Below, in pieces: positions 1-9,132 of a stretch of 33,940 nt of DNA (positions within the stretch are counted from its first letter, which is position 1; the number at the start of each line of letters is the position of its first letter). The DNA comes from Bacteroidota bacterium (GTDB lineage: Bacteria > Bacteroidota > Bacteroidia > Bacteroidales > GCA-2748055), in NCBI GenBank assembly GCA_024244665.1, contig JAAEOI010000056.1, positions 1 through 33,940 on the forward strand, given 5' to 3'. The notes beneath the pieces were generated by a model, which was not told where the DNA came from, did not search any database, and worked only from the letters and a program-made list of their open reading frames with translations. The translations under genes and the position numbers were made by a program.

Positions 1-717
1 ATGTACTGTTTCCTGGTGGTCCCAGGGGTAGTTCACCACCTCTTCCCCACTGTGAATATTGGCCGACATCGTAAACCTGTGTTCCTGCAGTAAAGCCATC
101 ATTGCCCGGGTCTCCTGCGCCCTCCCGCTTGTGTCGTTCACGGCCTCACCAGCTACCGGGTCGGGAAATTCACGGTTCATATCGACTCCTTCGGCGGTCT
201 CCCGTATTGAGCCTGCCACTGAAAGATCGTTATCCGGGTAGTAGGTGCCGTCGGGATTGGCCAGGGGATTGATCCAGATCTCCAGGCCATCCACCAGCCT
301 GTCTACCTCAGGATCTACCCCGTATCCACTCAGCAGATAATCAATCAATCGAAGCATCAGGGGATAACCCACCAGCTCGTTGCCATGCATGCTGCTGCTA
401 TACATGAAGGAAGCCTCAGCTTCATCCTGCTCCACATTGTCACTGATTTTTAAGGCGAGGAGCAGGCGTCCCTGGCTACTGGTCCCGAAAGTATCCAAAC
501 GGCATATCTCCGGGTAGTTTTCTGCAAAATGATGCATCATCTCCACATACTGGGGGTAGGTGGGGTATTTCTTAAAAGTGAGTGCTTCAGCCAGGTCGAC
601 TGCCATATCCCCCTCGTCCAGCTGAACTTCCCGCCACTGCCCCTTGAGGGATGTGGCCAGGAAGAGGGGTGTAGCCAGGAAAAGGAGAAGAACCGGGATA
701 TGGGCCTTCAGCCGCAT
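1..717 (-). CDS. Secreted M14-family zinc carboxypeptidase, 3' end cut by window edge
   Basis: The first 239 residues of a zinc metallocarboxypeptidase are present; the reading frame is still open at base 1. Residues 1-26 look like a signal peptide (basic start, Leu-rich core, then LKGQ), so the enzyme is probably exported. M14 landmarks are visible in order: the HxxE zinc motif as H111-G-N-E114, the NPDG segment at 154-157, the MNRE substrate-binding arginine at R182, and the third zinc ligand in NIHSGEE at H222. The catalytic C-terminal glutamate lies outside the window. The start ATG lies two bases after the ychF stop, so the two genes are probably co-transcribed. Family assignment is firm; whether it trims peptides or cell-wall fragments cannot be told. 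Confidence 0.9.
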   Translation of the reverse strand, partial: MRLKAHIPVLLLFLATPLFLATSLKGQWREVQLDEGDMAVDLAEALTFKKYPTYPQYVEMMHHFAENYPEICRLDTFGTSSQGRLLLALKISDNVEQDEAEASFMYSSSMHGNELVGYPLMLRLIDYLLSGYGVDPEVDRLVDGLEIWINPLANPDGTYYPDNDLSVAGSIRETAEGVDMNREFPDPVAGEAVNDTSGRAQETRAMMALLQEHRFTMSANIHSGEEVVNYPWDHQETVH

Positions 718-719
718 GC

Positions 720-1817
720 TTAAACGTTGAAGCGTATATGCAGGATATCAGCGTCGCCTACCACGTAGTTTTTTCCCTCCACCGAAAGTTTCCCTTTGTC
801 CTTGCAGGCCTGCTCCGATCCCAGTGTAATAAAGTCCTCATATTTCATCACCTCGGCACGGATGAATCCCCGCTGCAGGTCACTGTGGATTACCCCCGCT
901 GCTTCCGGTGCCCTGGCACCTTTATGAACGGTCCATGCCCTGATCTCCTTTGGCCCCACAGTGAAAAATGAGAGAAGGTTCAGCATGGAGTAGGCCGAAC
1001 GCACCAGTTTACTTACACCCGGCTCCTCTAGTCCGGCGTCTGTTAGAAACTCTTTTCGGTCCTCCTCATCTTCCAGTTCGGCTATCTCTGACTCCAGCCT
1101 GGCGGCCAGGATCAGTATCTCAGCTTCTTCCCCGGAGAGGTACTCCCGCACCTTTTCAACGTATGCGTTCCCGCCGATGGCGGCTTCATCCTCCACATTG
1201 CACACATACATCACCGGCTTTTCGGTGAGCAGGAAGAGGTCTTCGGTGTGTTTCTTATCGGCCTCGCTGATCTCCAGGGTCCGGGCATTCTTGAAATCCT
1301 CAAAATGGGCCATGAATAGCGCCATCACCTCCAGTCCCCGTTTAGCATCCTTATCGCCCGTCTTTGCCAGCTTGTTAAGTTTCTCTATTTTCTTCTCCAC
1401 TGCCTCCAGGTCCTTCACCTGGAGCTCCAGGTTCAGGGTTTCAATATCGCGCACTGGATCCACCGACCCGTCGATGTGGGGAAGCTGCTCATCATCGAAG
1501 CAGCGCAGCACATGGATCAGGGCATCTGTATTGCGGATGTCGGAGAGGAACTTGTTCCCCACACCTTCACCCTGGCTGGCCCCTTTTGCCAGTCCAGGTA
1601 TATCCACGATCTCGACCGTGGCAGGGATCACTTTTTCGGTGGGCTGGAAATTCTCCAGGTTATAGAGCCTTGGATCGGGCACGTTGACCACCCCAAGGTT
1701 CGACTTATTGGAGGTAAAGGCAAAGCTGCTTGTTTCCACCTTGGTATTCGACATACAATTATAAAGGGTGGACTTTCCAACGTTTGCCACCCCAACGATT
1801 CCGCATTTTAGTGCCAT
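720..1817 (-). CDS. ychF: YchF/Obg-like redox-regulated ATPase
   Basis: A 365-residue protein of the OLA1/YchF branch of the Obg-type P-loop NTPases, which bind ATP in preference to GTP and associate with ribosomes. The Walker A loop GVANVGKST is at residues 9-17, the switch II motif DIPGLA follows about 55 residues on, and the guanine-specificity NKxD motif is replaced by an NVE-type sequence as expected for YchF. The C-terminal TGS-like domain ends in ADILHIRFNV. An ATG seven codons further upstream (1838) lies inside the promoter -7 element at 1836-1843, so the start at 1817, beginning MALKCGIVG, is preferred. Length matches the family (about 363-366 residues). Confidence 0.96.
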   Translation of the reverse strand: MALKCGIVGVANVGKSTLYNCMSNTKVETSSFAFTSNKSNLGVVNVPDPRLYNLENFQPTEKVIPATVEIVDIPGLAKGASQGEGVGNKFLSDIRNTDALIHVLRCFDDEQLPHIDGSVDPVRDIETLNLELQVKDLEAVEKKIEKLNKLAKTGDKDAKRGLEVMALFMAHFEDFKNARTLEISEADKKHTEDLFLLTEKPVMYVCNVEDEAAIGGNAYVEKVREYLSGEEAEILILAARLESEIAELEDEEDRKEFLTDAGLEEPGVSKLVRSAYSMLNLLSFFTVGPKEIRAWTVHKGARAPEAAGVIHSDLQRGFIRAEVMKYEDFITLGSEQACKDKGKLSVEGKNYVVGDADILHIRFNV

Positions 1818-1835
1818 TATGTATAAACTTTGGCG

Positions 1836-1843
1836 CAAAAATA
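1836..1843 (-). promoter_or_regulatory. Bacteroidota -7 promoter element for ychF
   Basis: Read on the minus strand this is TATTTTTG, a perfect match to TAnnTTTG. It lies about 18 bases before the ychF ATG. No clear -33 element was recognised. It is divergent from a similar element at 1890-1897. Confidence 0.5.
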
Positions 1844-1889
1844 CGAAAAAAGAAACATCTCGAGATTCCCCTATCTGAATATAAATCGG

Positions 1890-1897
1890 TATTTTTG
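1890..1897 (+). promoter_or_regulatory. Bacteroidota -7 promoter element for transketolase
   Basis: TATTTTTG matches TAnnTTTG and stands 48 bases before the transketolase ATG. Together with 1836-1843 it makes the 128-base gap between ychF and tkt a divergent promoter region. Confidence 0.5.
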
Positions 1898-1945
1898 TGC
1901 TTCTTTTTTTAAAGTATCATACATATACCAGAAACAAAACACACA

Positions 1946-3985
1946 ATGGATAACAAGATTCACCTCAAATCAGCAGATAATATTCGTATACTGGCAGCAG
2001 CCATGGTAGAAAAGGCAAATTCAGGGCACCCGGGCGGTGCCATGGGCGGAGCCGATTTCGTAGAGATGCTATATGCAGAGTTCCTCAATTTCGATCCGGA
2101 CGACCTGGCCTGGCCCAACAGGGACCGTTTTTTCCTGGATCCCGGCCACATGTCACCCATGCTCTACGGGATCCTGGCCCTCACCGGCAGCTTTACCCTC
2201 GAAGAGGTGAGTAATTTCCGCCAGTGGGGCAGCCCCACACCCGGTCACCCCGAAGCCGATCCGACAAGAGGAGTGGAGAATACCTCCGGCCCGCTGGGAC
2301 AGGGCCACACCATGGCCGTTGGAGCAGCCATTACGGAACGTTTCCTGGTGGAACGCTTCGGTGAGTGGATGGCACATAAAACCTATGCATTCATCTCCGA
2401 CGGGGGTGTCCAGGAGGAGATTTCACAGGGTGCCGGCCGGATTGCCGGTTACCTGGGACTCAGCAAACTGGTGATGTTCTATGACTCTAACGATATTCAG
2501 CTCTCCACCCGTACCGAAGCCGTTACAGCCGAAGATACAGCCATGAAGTATAAGGCCTGGAACTGGAATGTGATTAGCATTGATGGAAACGAAGCCTCCG
2601 AGCTGTTCGACGCGCTTAAGTCGGCCGATGAGGAGCAGGAGCGCCCCACCATCATTATCGGGAAGACCATAATGGGTAAGGGTGCTGTGGATGAGAAGGG
2701 CAAAAGTTTCGAGGGACAGACCTCCACTCACGGGATGCCCCTGTCGGGTGCAGGTGCCTCCTTCGCTAAATCCATCGCCAACCTGGGTGGTGACCCGGAG
2801 AATCCCTTTGTCATCTTCCCTGAAGTTGAGAAGGCCTGGGAAATGATACTGGACCGCAAGCGCCGTGCAGCGGCCGAGAAGAAAGCCGCCCAATCGGAGT
2901 GGGAGAAGGCTAACCCGGAGCTTGCCGAGAAGTTAAAAGGCTTTCTGGATGGCAAGCTGCCCGAGATCGATTTTGCAGCCATAGAGCAGAAGGCGGGCGC
3001 AGCTACAAGGGGTGCAGCTGGGGCTGTACTGGCAGCAATGGCCGGAACCGTGGAGAACCTGATTGTGGCTTCGGCCGACCTCTCCAACAGCGACAAGACC
3101 GATAGTTACCTGGCGAAAACCAAAGCTTTCACACGTGGCGATTTCAGCGGATCCTTCCTGCAGGCAGGGGTGGCCGAGCTGACTATGGCTTCTATTGCCA
3201 ATGGAATGGCCCTTCACGGAGGTGTGATCCCGGTGATGGGGACCTTCTTTGTTTTCAGTGACTATATGAAACCGGCAGTCCGCATGGCAGCCCTTATGGA
3301 ACTCCCGGTGAAATATGTCTGGACCCATGACGCATTCAGGGTGGGTGAAGACGGACCAACACACCAGCCGGTGGAGCAGGAGGCACAGATCAGGCTGCTG
3401 GAGCACCTGAGGAACCACAATGGACAGCGCTCCGTAATGGTACTCCGTCCGGCCGATGCAAACGAAACCACCGTAGCCTGGAAGATGGCCATGGAGAACA
3501 GTCATACCCCCACTGCGCTGATACTCTCAAGGCAAGGAGTCCCGGATCTGCCCGCTCGAGCCGGGTCGGACCGTTACAGCGATGCCCTCCAGGCAGAGAG
3601 AGGTGCTTACGTGGTACAGGAGTGCAATGGCAGACCCGATGTGGTTATGGTTGCATCCGGATCGGAAGTGGCTACCCAGATTACAGGAGCAGCCCTCCTG
3701 GAGGATCAGAAAAAACTACAGGTTAGGGTGGTGTCGGTAATCTCCGAAGGAGTATTCCGTAACCAGGATGCCGATTACCAGGAGAGTGTGATTCCTGCAG
3801 GCGTTCCCGTATTCGGCCTTACTGCCGGTTTGCCCGTGACCTTGCAGGGACTGGTGGGAGCCACCGGAAAGGTATTCGGACTGGAGAGTTTCGGATACTC
3901 TGCTCCATACACGGTGCTGGATGAGAAGCTGGGCTTTACTGGTGAGAATGTATACAAGCAAGTTACCGGCATGCTCGGAATCTGA
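1946..3985 (+). CDS. tkt: Transketolase
   Basis: A 679-residue thiamine-diphosphate enzyme that moves two-carbon units between sugar phosphates in the non-oxidative pentose phosphate pathway. The N-terminal domain has SGHPGGAMGGADF (residues about 25-37), the conserved GPLGQG, and a cofactor loop reading SDG rather than the usual GDG, followed by YDSND. The middle domain has VGEDGPTHQPVEQ, which contains the catalytic glutamate that activates thiamine, and a C-terminal transketolase domain follows. The SDG variant is, from memory, typical of Bacteroidota transketolases and not a sign of inactivity. Full length for the family. A secreted phosphatase-like gene follows after 17 bases in the same direction. 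Confidence 0.96.
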   Translation: MDNKIHLKSADNIRILAAAMVEKANSGHPGGAMGGADFVEMLYAEFLNFDPDDLAWPNRDRFFLDPGHMSPMLYGILALTGSFTLEEVSNFRQWGSPTPGHPEADPTRGVENTSGPLGQGHTMAVGAAITERFLVERFGEWMAHKTYAFISDGGVQEEISQGAGRIAGYLGLSKLVMFYDSNDIQLSTRTEAVTAEDTAMKYKAWNWNVISIDGNEASELFDALKSADEEQERPTIIIGKTIMGKGAVDEKGKSFEGQTSTHGMPLSGAGASFAKSIANLGGDPENPFVIFPEVEKAWEMILDRKRRAAAEKKAAQSEWEKANPELAEKLKGFLDGKLPEIDFAAIEQKAGAATRGAAGAVLAAMAGTVENLIVASADLSNSDKTDSYLAKTKAFTRGDFSGSFLQAGVAELTMASIANGMALHGGVIPVMGTFFVFSDYMKPAVRMAALMELPVKYVWTHDAFRVGEDGPTHQPVEQEAQIRLLEHLRNHNGQRSVMVLRPADANETTVAWKMAMENSHTPTALILSRQGVPDLPARAGSDRYSDALQAERGAYVVQECNGRPDVVMVASGSEVATQITGAALLEDQKKLQVRVVSVISEGVFRNQDADYQESVIPAGVPVFGLTAGLPVTLQGLVGATGKVFGLESFGYSAPYTVLDEKLGFTGENVYKQVTGMLGI

Positions 3986-4002
3986 TATATAAACACGAAT
4001 AG

Positions 4003-5670
4003 ATGAGCGTGATTCCCAGGATCAGGATATTCAGGATCAGGATATTATTAGGTGCGGTGGTTCTGCTTACCACTACAAGCATTGCTACCGGTCAGAAAAT
4101 TCCTCCTCAAAAGCCAAAACTGATTGTGGGGATCACCATCTCCGGAATGCAGTATGATTACCTGTCAGTTTACTGGGATAAGTTTGGTGTCGGCGGATTT
4201 AAAAAGATGGCCACCACCGGGGCATATTGTAAGAATGCCAGGTACAGGTACCTGATCACTGATCCCAGTGCAGGCTATGCCTCCATCGCCTCCGGAGCCA
4301 GGCCGTCGGCCCACGGGATTGTGGCCGACTACTGGTACAACCGTGTCTCTAATGAGATCATCTACGCCATCTCCGATCCTTCCCGGACCACCATTGAAGG
4401 CAGCTTCGGTGCAGGCCCCTATTCGCCTGTCTCCCTGCACAGCCGAACCCTGGCAGACGAGCTGATGGTGAAGAGCCGCTTCAGATCGCGTTCGATCGGG
4501 ATATCCATGGATCCCAAGGCAGCAGTGCTCATGTCGGGACACACGGCCACAGGAGCCTATTGGCTCGATCCTGAACATGCCACCTGGACCACCAGCAGCT
4601 ATTATTGCGATTCGCTGCCCGGCTGGGTGCGTGATTTCAACCAGAAGAACTACAGGGATATCTACCTGGAGAGAAGCTGGGAAACCCTTCTGCCCATTTC
4701 GGAGTACACCGAGTCGATGCTGGACAACAATGAATATGAGACCGGGTTCGACGGACAGATCACCTTTCCCTACGACCTGGACAATCTGAGTCAGAAGGGG
4801 AAGGACGGCCGTGACTACTCCCTGCTGATGACCACCCCCTGGGGCAACACCTTCACCAAGGATTTGGCCATCGCTGCCATTGTGAGCGAGGGCCTGGGAA
4901 AGAGGGATGTGACCGACATGATCCATGTTGGTTTTAATGCCACCCACTATCTTGCCGATCGTTTTACTACCTGGTCGGTGGAGATGGAAGATACCTATCT
5001 CCGGATGGACCAGGACCTGACCCACCTGCTTGAGTTCCTGGAAAATGAAATAGGACTTGAGAACGTACTGATCTACCTGACCGCCGAAAATGCCCTGGCG
5101 GTGGATCCCCGTTACCTTGCCGATTACCGCATTCCGGCAGGCTATTTTAACTACCGCACCAGTATCTCACTGCTCCGTTCCTACCTCAATGCTGTGTACG
5201 GACAGGGCGACTGGGTTACCTTCTACCATGCCCACCAGATTTACCTTAACCACCAGCTTATTGAAGACTCCGGTCTGACCCTGGAGGAGGTGCAGAACCG
5301 GGTGGCCAGGTTTATGGTGCAGATGGGCGGTGTTTCCAATGCAATCCAGTCACACGTGCTTCAACAGAACTACTTCACCGACGGGGTGCTGAATCGCGTT
5401 CAGAACAGTTACTACCAGAAACGCTCCGGCGATGTAGTTATCTACCTGACCCCGGGTTGGGTGGAGCACAGCAACCTGGTGGATAACAGCTTTGCCGAGT
5501 TCAAATATGCACCCCATGTACCCCTGATTTTCTACGGATGGAAGGTGAAACGCACGACGATTCCCTACAGGGTATCACCCACCGATATTGCTACTACCAT
5601 AGCCTCCTTCATGGAAATCTCCATGCCCGACAATGCCACTGGAGTGGTTATACAGGATATAATTAAATAG
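4003..5670 (+). CDS. PafA-like alkaline phosphatase superfamily protein, probable pseudoenzyme
   Basis: A 555-residue exported protein clearly homologous along its length to PafA-type alkaline phosphatases (type I phosphodiesterase fold): DKFGVGGFK, HGIVADYWYNR, DTYLRMDQDL and HVPLIFYG are recognisable. A signal peptide covers about residues 1-30, preceded by a duplicated RIRIF/RIRIL block. Aligning by eye with PafA, the metal and catalytic positions are mostly gone: D38 becomes S47, the nucleophile T79 becomes P88 (S89 is adjacent), D305 and H309 become H315 and D319, D352-H353 become E362-N363; only H486 is kept (H505). The Lys-x-Arg phosphate-binding pair also looks altered (Asp-Pro-Lys). 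The frame is intact, so it is probably a selected non-catalytic or re-purposed protein. It follows transketolase closely and may share its transcript. Confidence 0.85.
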   Translation: MSVIPRIRIFRIRILLGAVVLLTTTSIATGQKIPPQKPKLIVGITISGMQYDYLSVYWDKFGVGGFKKMATTGAYCKNARYRYLITDPSAGYASIASGARPSAHGIVADYWYNRVSNEIIYAISDPSRTTIEGSFGAGPYSPVSLHSRTLADELMVKSRFRSRSIGISMDPKAAVLMSGHTATGAYWLDPEHATWTTSSYYCDSLPGWVRDFNQKNYRDIYLERSWETLLPISEYTESMLDNNEYETGFDGQITFPYDLDNLSQKGKDGRDYSLLMTTPWGNTFTKDLAIAAIVSEGLGKRDVTDMIHVGFNATHYLADRFTTWSVEMEDTYLRMDQDLTHLLEFLENEIGLENVLIYLTAENALAVDPRYLADYRIPAGYFNYRTSISLLRSYLNAVYGQGDWVTFYHAHQIYLNHQLIEDSGLTLEEVQNRVARFMVQMGGVSNAIQSHVLQQNYFTDGVLNRVQNSYYQKRSGDVVIYLTPGWVEHSNLVDNSFAEFKYAPHVPLIFYGWKVKRTTIPYRVSPTDIATTIASFMEISMPDNATGVVIQDIIK

Positions 5671-5682
5671 CCAGCAGCAAGC

Positions 5683-5783
5683 AACTGAGCACTGTCTACT
5701 GATTACTGAGCACTGAGCACTGAGTACTGTCTACTGAGTACTGAGTACTGTCTACTGAGTACTGAGCACTGAGTTCTGAGTGC
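5683..5783. repeat. Degenerate ACTGAG/TACTG repeat tract
   Basis: An irregular tandem of short units such as ACTGAGTACTGTCT, ACTGAGCACTG and GAGTTCTGAGTG lies between the phosphatase-like gene and pcrB. The tract runs into pcrB and supplies its last dozen codons (residues reading STQNSVLSTQ). The same motif, in the opposite orientation, occurs at 32292-32346. Confidence 0.8.
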
Positions 5784-6513
5784 TGTTTAATTTGTCGCGA
5801 AGGTCGGAGAAGGTTTTTACCATGGAGGGATCATTCTCAATGGCAGTTCCAATAACCACCATATCGGCCCCGGCATTAAACACCTCTTCAGCCTGGTCAG
5901 CAGAGGTGATGCCCCCGCCAACGATGAGTGGCAGGGAGATGTTTTTGCGGATGGCCGAGATCACATCGGTTCCCACGCAGTGTTTTGCCCCGCTTCCCGC
6001 TTCCAGGTAAATGGCTTTCATGCCGAGCATCTCGCCAGCCATGGCGGTGGCAATGGCAATATCACACTTGCCTGCAGGAATGGGCCTGGTGTTGCTCACA
6101 TACTCCACCGTGGTTGAGTGACCATTTTCGATAAGCAGGTAGCCGGTGGGGATCACCTCGATGCCAGAACGATTCAGATGGGGTGCTGCCAGTACATGGT
6201 TCCCTATGAGAAACTCGGGATTGCGGCCCGAAATCAGCGACAGGAATAAGATTCCGTCGGCCGTGTCGGAGAGCTGCATCACGTTACCCGGGAAGAGGAA
6301 GACCGGGAGCTTGGTGCCTAGCTTCAGGGAAGTTATGGAGAGATCAATGGGATTGAACAGGATGCTGCCACCCACCAGCACCAAATCGGGCGGATACTGG
6401 TTGATGTGGCCCATCAGGGTATCCAGCGATTCATCATCCTGCTTGTCCGGGTCAACCAGGAGTGCGAAGCGTTTCTTGCTTCGGTCAACTAATTTTTCGT
6501 AGAAACTGTTCAT
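5752..6513 (-). CDS. pcrB: Geranylgeranylglyceryl phosphate synthase family protein (PcrB-type)
   Basis: A 253-residue TIM-barrel prenyltransferase of the GGGP synthase/PcrB family, which joins a polyprenyl diphosphate to sn-glycerol-1-phosphate. Bacteroidota members have been described as true GGGP synthases although the lipid product in these bacteria is unclear. Visible motifs are LLVDPDK near the N-terminus, VLVGGSILF, YLEAGSGA, LIVGGGITS and VVIGTAIEN, the last two forming the phosphate-binding site. The ATG at 6511-6513 overlaps the stop of the upstream phosphopantetheinyl transferase gene as ATGA, which fixes the start and implies translational coupling; an ATG four codons earlier is less likely. 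The C-terminal tail is encoded by the ACTGAG repeat tract. Confidence 0.92.
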   Translation of the reverse strand: MNSFYEKLVDRSKKRFALLVDPDKQDDESLDTLMGHINQYPPDLVLVGGSILFNPIDLSITSLKLGTKLPVFLFPGNVMQLSDTADGILFLSLISGRNPEFLIGNHVLAAPHLNRSGIEVIPTGYLLIENGHSTTVEYVSNTRPIPAGKCDIAIATAMAGEMLGMKAIYLEAGSGAKHCVGTDVISAIRKNISLPLIVGGGITSADQAEEVFNAGADMVVIGTAIENDPSMVKTFSDLRDKLNSTQNSVLSTQ

Positions 6514-7145
6514 TCTTTCACGCACCAGACCAGCGCATAGTTGTCGTGTTGAAGGTACTCCAGTTCAATATTCTCATCACCATTTCCGTTCATCACATGC
6601 CCCTTCATGAAGCCATGCTCTTCTGGGTCAAACGGCGAAATAGTGAGCCCATCCCTGAAATTGATATCCTGCTTATCTAGGATCTTATAGAGGGCCTCTT
6701 TGGCACACCAGTGCAGGTAGAGGTGGTACTTTTTCATCTCAGGATTGTCCGTGATACACTCCTTCTCATTGATGAATTTGTTGGCCACCTTGTTGATCTT
6801 GCCCGACATAAATTCCAGGTCAATACCCACGGGTTTGTCCTTCGAGATCATGACAGCTGTCAGGTTGTTTGAGTGAGAGATGCTGATTTTATGGGTGTTG
6901 CCTCGCACAAATGGTTTATTCTCAGCATTATAAAGGATCCGGGTATCTTTACCCAGCATGTTCTTCACCAGTGCCCGGACGCTCAACCATTCAACTTTCC
7001 TGCTAATGTTCTTGAAGCTGTCAAGTTTAGTTTTCTCCACGGTGGCCAGTTCAACCATTCCATACAGGGAATCGAAGTCCTCCGTTATCTCCCATACGCC
7101 CAGATGGCAATTTGGTAATATTTCTGTCTTCAAGAATACCGCCAC
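6510..7145 (-). CDS. 4'-phosphopantetheinyl transferase superfamily protein (Sfp-like)
   Basis: A 211-residue enzyme predicted to transfer the phosphopantetheine arm of coenzyme A onto carrier proteins such as acyl carrier protein. The magnesium-binding motif GIDLE is at residues 107-111 and the second signature WCAKEALYK at 146-154; an ISISHS segment at 87-92 matches the upstream conserved SHS region. These mark a complete Sfp/AcpT-type domain, at the short end of the Sfp group. It sits 53 bases downstream of gldD, and its stop overlaps the pcrB start. The same kind of gene often follows gldD in Bacteroidota, so co-transcription with the gld genes is likely. Its carrier-protein target cannot be inferred here. 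Confidence 0.92.
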   Translation of the reverse strand: MAVFLKTEILPNCHLGVWEITEDFDSLYGMVELATVEKTKLDSFKNISRKVEWLSVRALVKNMLGKDTRILYNAENKPFVRGNTHKISISHSNNLTAVMISKDKPVGIDLEFMSGKINKVANKFINEKECITDNPEMKKYHLYLHWCAKEALYKILDKQDINFRDGLTISPFDPEEHGFMKGHVMNGNGDENIELEYLQHDNYALVWCVKE

Positions 7146-7198
7146 AATATCTTTATTCAGGTGACATAAATAAGTTGACTAAGATAAACAAATATGAG

Positions 7199-7789
7199 TT
7201 AATACTTCCATTCTGTGGTCTCAATGAGATGCATTATGTCGTCGCGCATGAAATCAATCACTGGTTTCAACGAGTCCCGGTTGGGCGGACAATTGAAATA
7301 GAGCGATCCCCTCAGGAAGTGAGTTGTACTATCGGTGATGAAAAACTGCACCGCAGATGCCACATCCCCACTCAGGTCGTAAACCATTCCAAAGCGCTTA
7401 TCCTCACGGTGAATGAAGGGAGTCTCTTCGATCCCGTCGGCCTTCACCGTATGCTTATAGGCCAGGGTCCGGCAGTCGGTAATGTACTCACCCAGATTCC
7501 CGCTGACCGGTTTATAGCTAAGGTGGATGGTTCCGTTTACCTGTGGAACCACCAGGTTAATCCATCCGCTCTCCCCTCTTCGTCTGTCCACCGAAATGTT
7601 TGCATAAACCGGGATTTCGAAGCTGCTGAAGGGCTGGTTGTCGTACAGCCGGTACTCCTTTTCAGGTGTTTCGATCCTCACATACCCGGCAGGTTTCGGC
7701 GTGAACGACCGGTCGCATGAGACGGTGGCCGCACCCAGGACCAGGAGGGTGAAAAAAGGGATCGCTATGGTTGAGAGTTGTTTCAACAT
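7199..7789 (-). CDS. gldD: Gliding motility lipoprotein GldD
   Basis: A 196-residue lipoprotein. The N-terminus has a hydrophobic signal (residues about 8-22) and a lipobox TVSC, so Cys25 should be lipidated and anchored in the envelope. The mature part opens with TPKPAGYVRIETPEKEY, the signature opening of GldD. GldD is needed for gliding in Flavobacterium johnsoniae and acts with GldE, but its biochemical role is unknown. It starts two bases after the gldE stop, which is the expected arrangement. Presence of gldD alone does not prove gliding, because many non-gliding Bacteroidota keep it. Confidence 0.94.
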   Translation of the reverse strand: MLKQLSTIAIPFFTLLVLGAATVSCDRSFTPKPAGYVRIETPEKEYRLYDNQPFSSFEIPVYANISVDRRRGESGWINLVVPQVNGTIHLSYKPVSGNLGEYITDCRTLAYKHTVKADGIEETPFIHREDKRFGMVYDLSGDVASAVQFFITDSTTHFLRGSLYFNCPPNRDSLKPVIDFMRDDIMHLIETTEWKY

Positions 7790-7791
7790 AT

Positions 7792-9105
7792 CTATGCCTT
7801 TTCCTTCTGGTATACCTTGACCTCCCTGATCCGGCGCTTATCCATGCCCAGCACGGTAAACTCTATGTTTTTGCAGAGAAGCATGTCATTGACCTTGGGG
7901 AAGCCCCCCTGGAGTTCCAGGAGGAGCCCGGCAATGGTCTCAGCGTCCCCCTTTACATCGTCGAACAGCTCGTCATCCAGGTCGGTTACCTTATAAAAGT
8001 CATTCAGCAGGGTTTTACCGTCAAAAACGGTGGTGCGGTCATCGATCCGCCTGTAGAACTCTTCAGTCTCATCCGATTCGTCGGTGATCTCACCCACGAC
8101 TTCCTCCAGGATATCCTCCATGGTTACGATTCCCTCGGTTCCCCCGTACTCATCCACAACTATGGCCAGGTGTATCTTCTTCTCCTGGAACTCCTTGAGC
8201 AAGTCGTTGATCTTCTTGGTTTCGGGGACATAAAAAGGTTCCCGGATCAGCTTCTGCCACTTAAAGTCATTCCCCTCATTGATGTGCGGCAGCAGGTCCT
8301 TTACATACAGAATCCCCTTCAGGTGGTCGGAGGTCTCCTCGTATACCGGGATCCGGGAAAATCCCGAATCTATGATCACCCTGGTGAGGGTGTCCAGGTC
8401 GGTTTCGATATCCACGGCAATCACATCGGTACGCGGTTTCATGATCTCGGAGGCCTCCAGGTTACTAAAGCGAACGATCCCCTCCAGCATCTCCTTTTCA
8501 TCCTTCACCACCCCGGTGGTGAGATCAAGTGCCTCGGAAATATCATCCATAGAAATATTCTGCCCCTTCTTTGCGATCCTTCGTTTAACCACCCCGGTGG
8601 ACTGCACTAGGATGTAGATCAGCGGATTGAAGACCCGGTCGAGCACCACCAGGGGGCCCGCCATCATCAGCGCAAAGCGGTTGGCAAAGCGGTTGGCATA
8701 GATCTTCGGGATGATCTCCCCGAACAGCAGTAGCATGAGGGTGATTATCACCACCTGGATCACAAAGCCCAGCACCTGGTTGGTCTGGAAGTTGAAGATG
8801 CTCCCGGTGATAAAGGCGGAGATGGTAACGATCCCCACATTAATAAAATTATTGGTAATGAGTATGTTGGCCAGCAAACGCTCCGGTTTGTCCAGGAGCT
8901 GCATCACATGGTTCGCATTGCGGTTTGTCATCTCCTTGAGCGAGAAGATGTTCTGCGGAGTAAGGCTGAAGAATGCCACCTCGGATCCGGAAATCAGCGC
9001 AGAAATGAAGAGTAGGATCACCACTACGACCATCCCAATGATGGCTCCTGATGTGACCGGCATAATTACTGCCTGAAGAAGGGTGACTAAAAAAGATGGT
9101 TCCAA
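7792..9105 (-). CDS. gldE: Gliding motility-associated protein GldE (CNNM/CorC-type membrane protein)
   Basis: A 437-residue membrane protein with the hemolysin/CorC architecture: an N-terminal CNNM (DUF21) domain with about three to four membrane segments between residues 18 and 160 (including the [11 protein letters not shown] motif), a pair of CBS domains at about 215-335 (the second includes the [20 protein letters not shown] signature), and a C-terminal CorC/HlyC domain with [10 protein letters not shown] near the end. GldE is thought to work with GldD; suppressor genetics in Flavobacterium link the two. The gene lies between ssb (27-base gap) and gldD (2-base gap), matching the conserved mutY-ssb-gldE-gldD order. 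Confidence 0.94.
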   Translation of the reverse strand: MEPSFLVTLLQAVIMPVTSGAIIGMVVVVILLFISALISGSEVAFFSLTPQNIFSLKEMTNRNANHVMQLLDKPERLLANILITNNFINVGIVTISAFITGSIFNFQTNQVLGFVIQVVIITLMLLLFGEIIPKIYANRFANRFALMMAGPLVVLDRVFNPLIYILVQSTGVVKRRIAKKGQNISMDDISEALDLTTGVVKDEKEMLEGIVRFSNLEASEIMKPRTDVIAVDIETDLDTLTRVIIDSGFSRIPVYEETSDHLKGILYVKDLLPHINEGNDFKWQKLIREPFYVPETKKINDLLKEFQEKKIHLAIVVDEYGGTEGIVTMEDILEEVVGEITDESDETEEFYRRIDDRTTVFDGKTLLNDFYKVTDLDDELFDDVKGDAETIAGLLLELQGGFPKVNDMLLCKNIEFTVLGMDKRRIREVKVYQKEKA

Positions 9106-9132
9106 ATTCGGAGATATAGGTTAACGGTCCGA

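Noticed and set aside
529..723. Plus-strand open frame overlapping the carboxypeptidase start
   Set aside because: The minus strand here encodes a clear signal peptide and M14 protein; the plus frame has no family features.
1946..3985. Transketolase cofactor loop SDG instead of GDG as a sign of inactivity
   Set aside because: I recall the same variant from other Bacteroidota transketolases, and the remaining catalytic motifs are intact.
4165..5025. Long 286-residue minus-strand frame inside the phosphatase-like gene
   Set aside because: It is a shadow of a well-recognised plus-strand gene, with no start context or family motifs.
7771..8610. 279-residue plus-strand frame over gldE
   Set aside because: The minus strand is an unmistakable CNNM-CBS-CorC protein; the plus frame is a codon-bias shadow.
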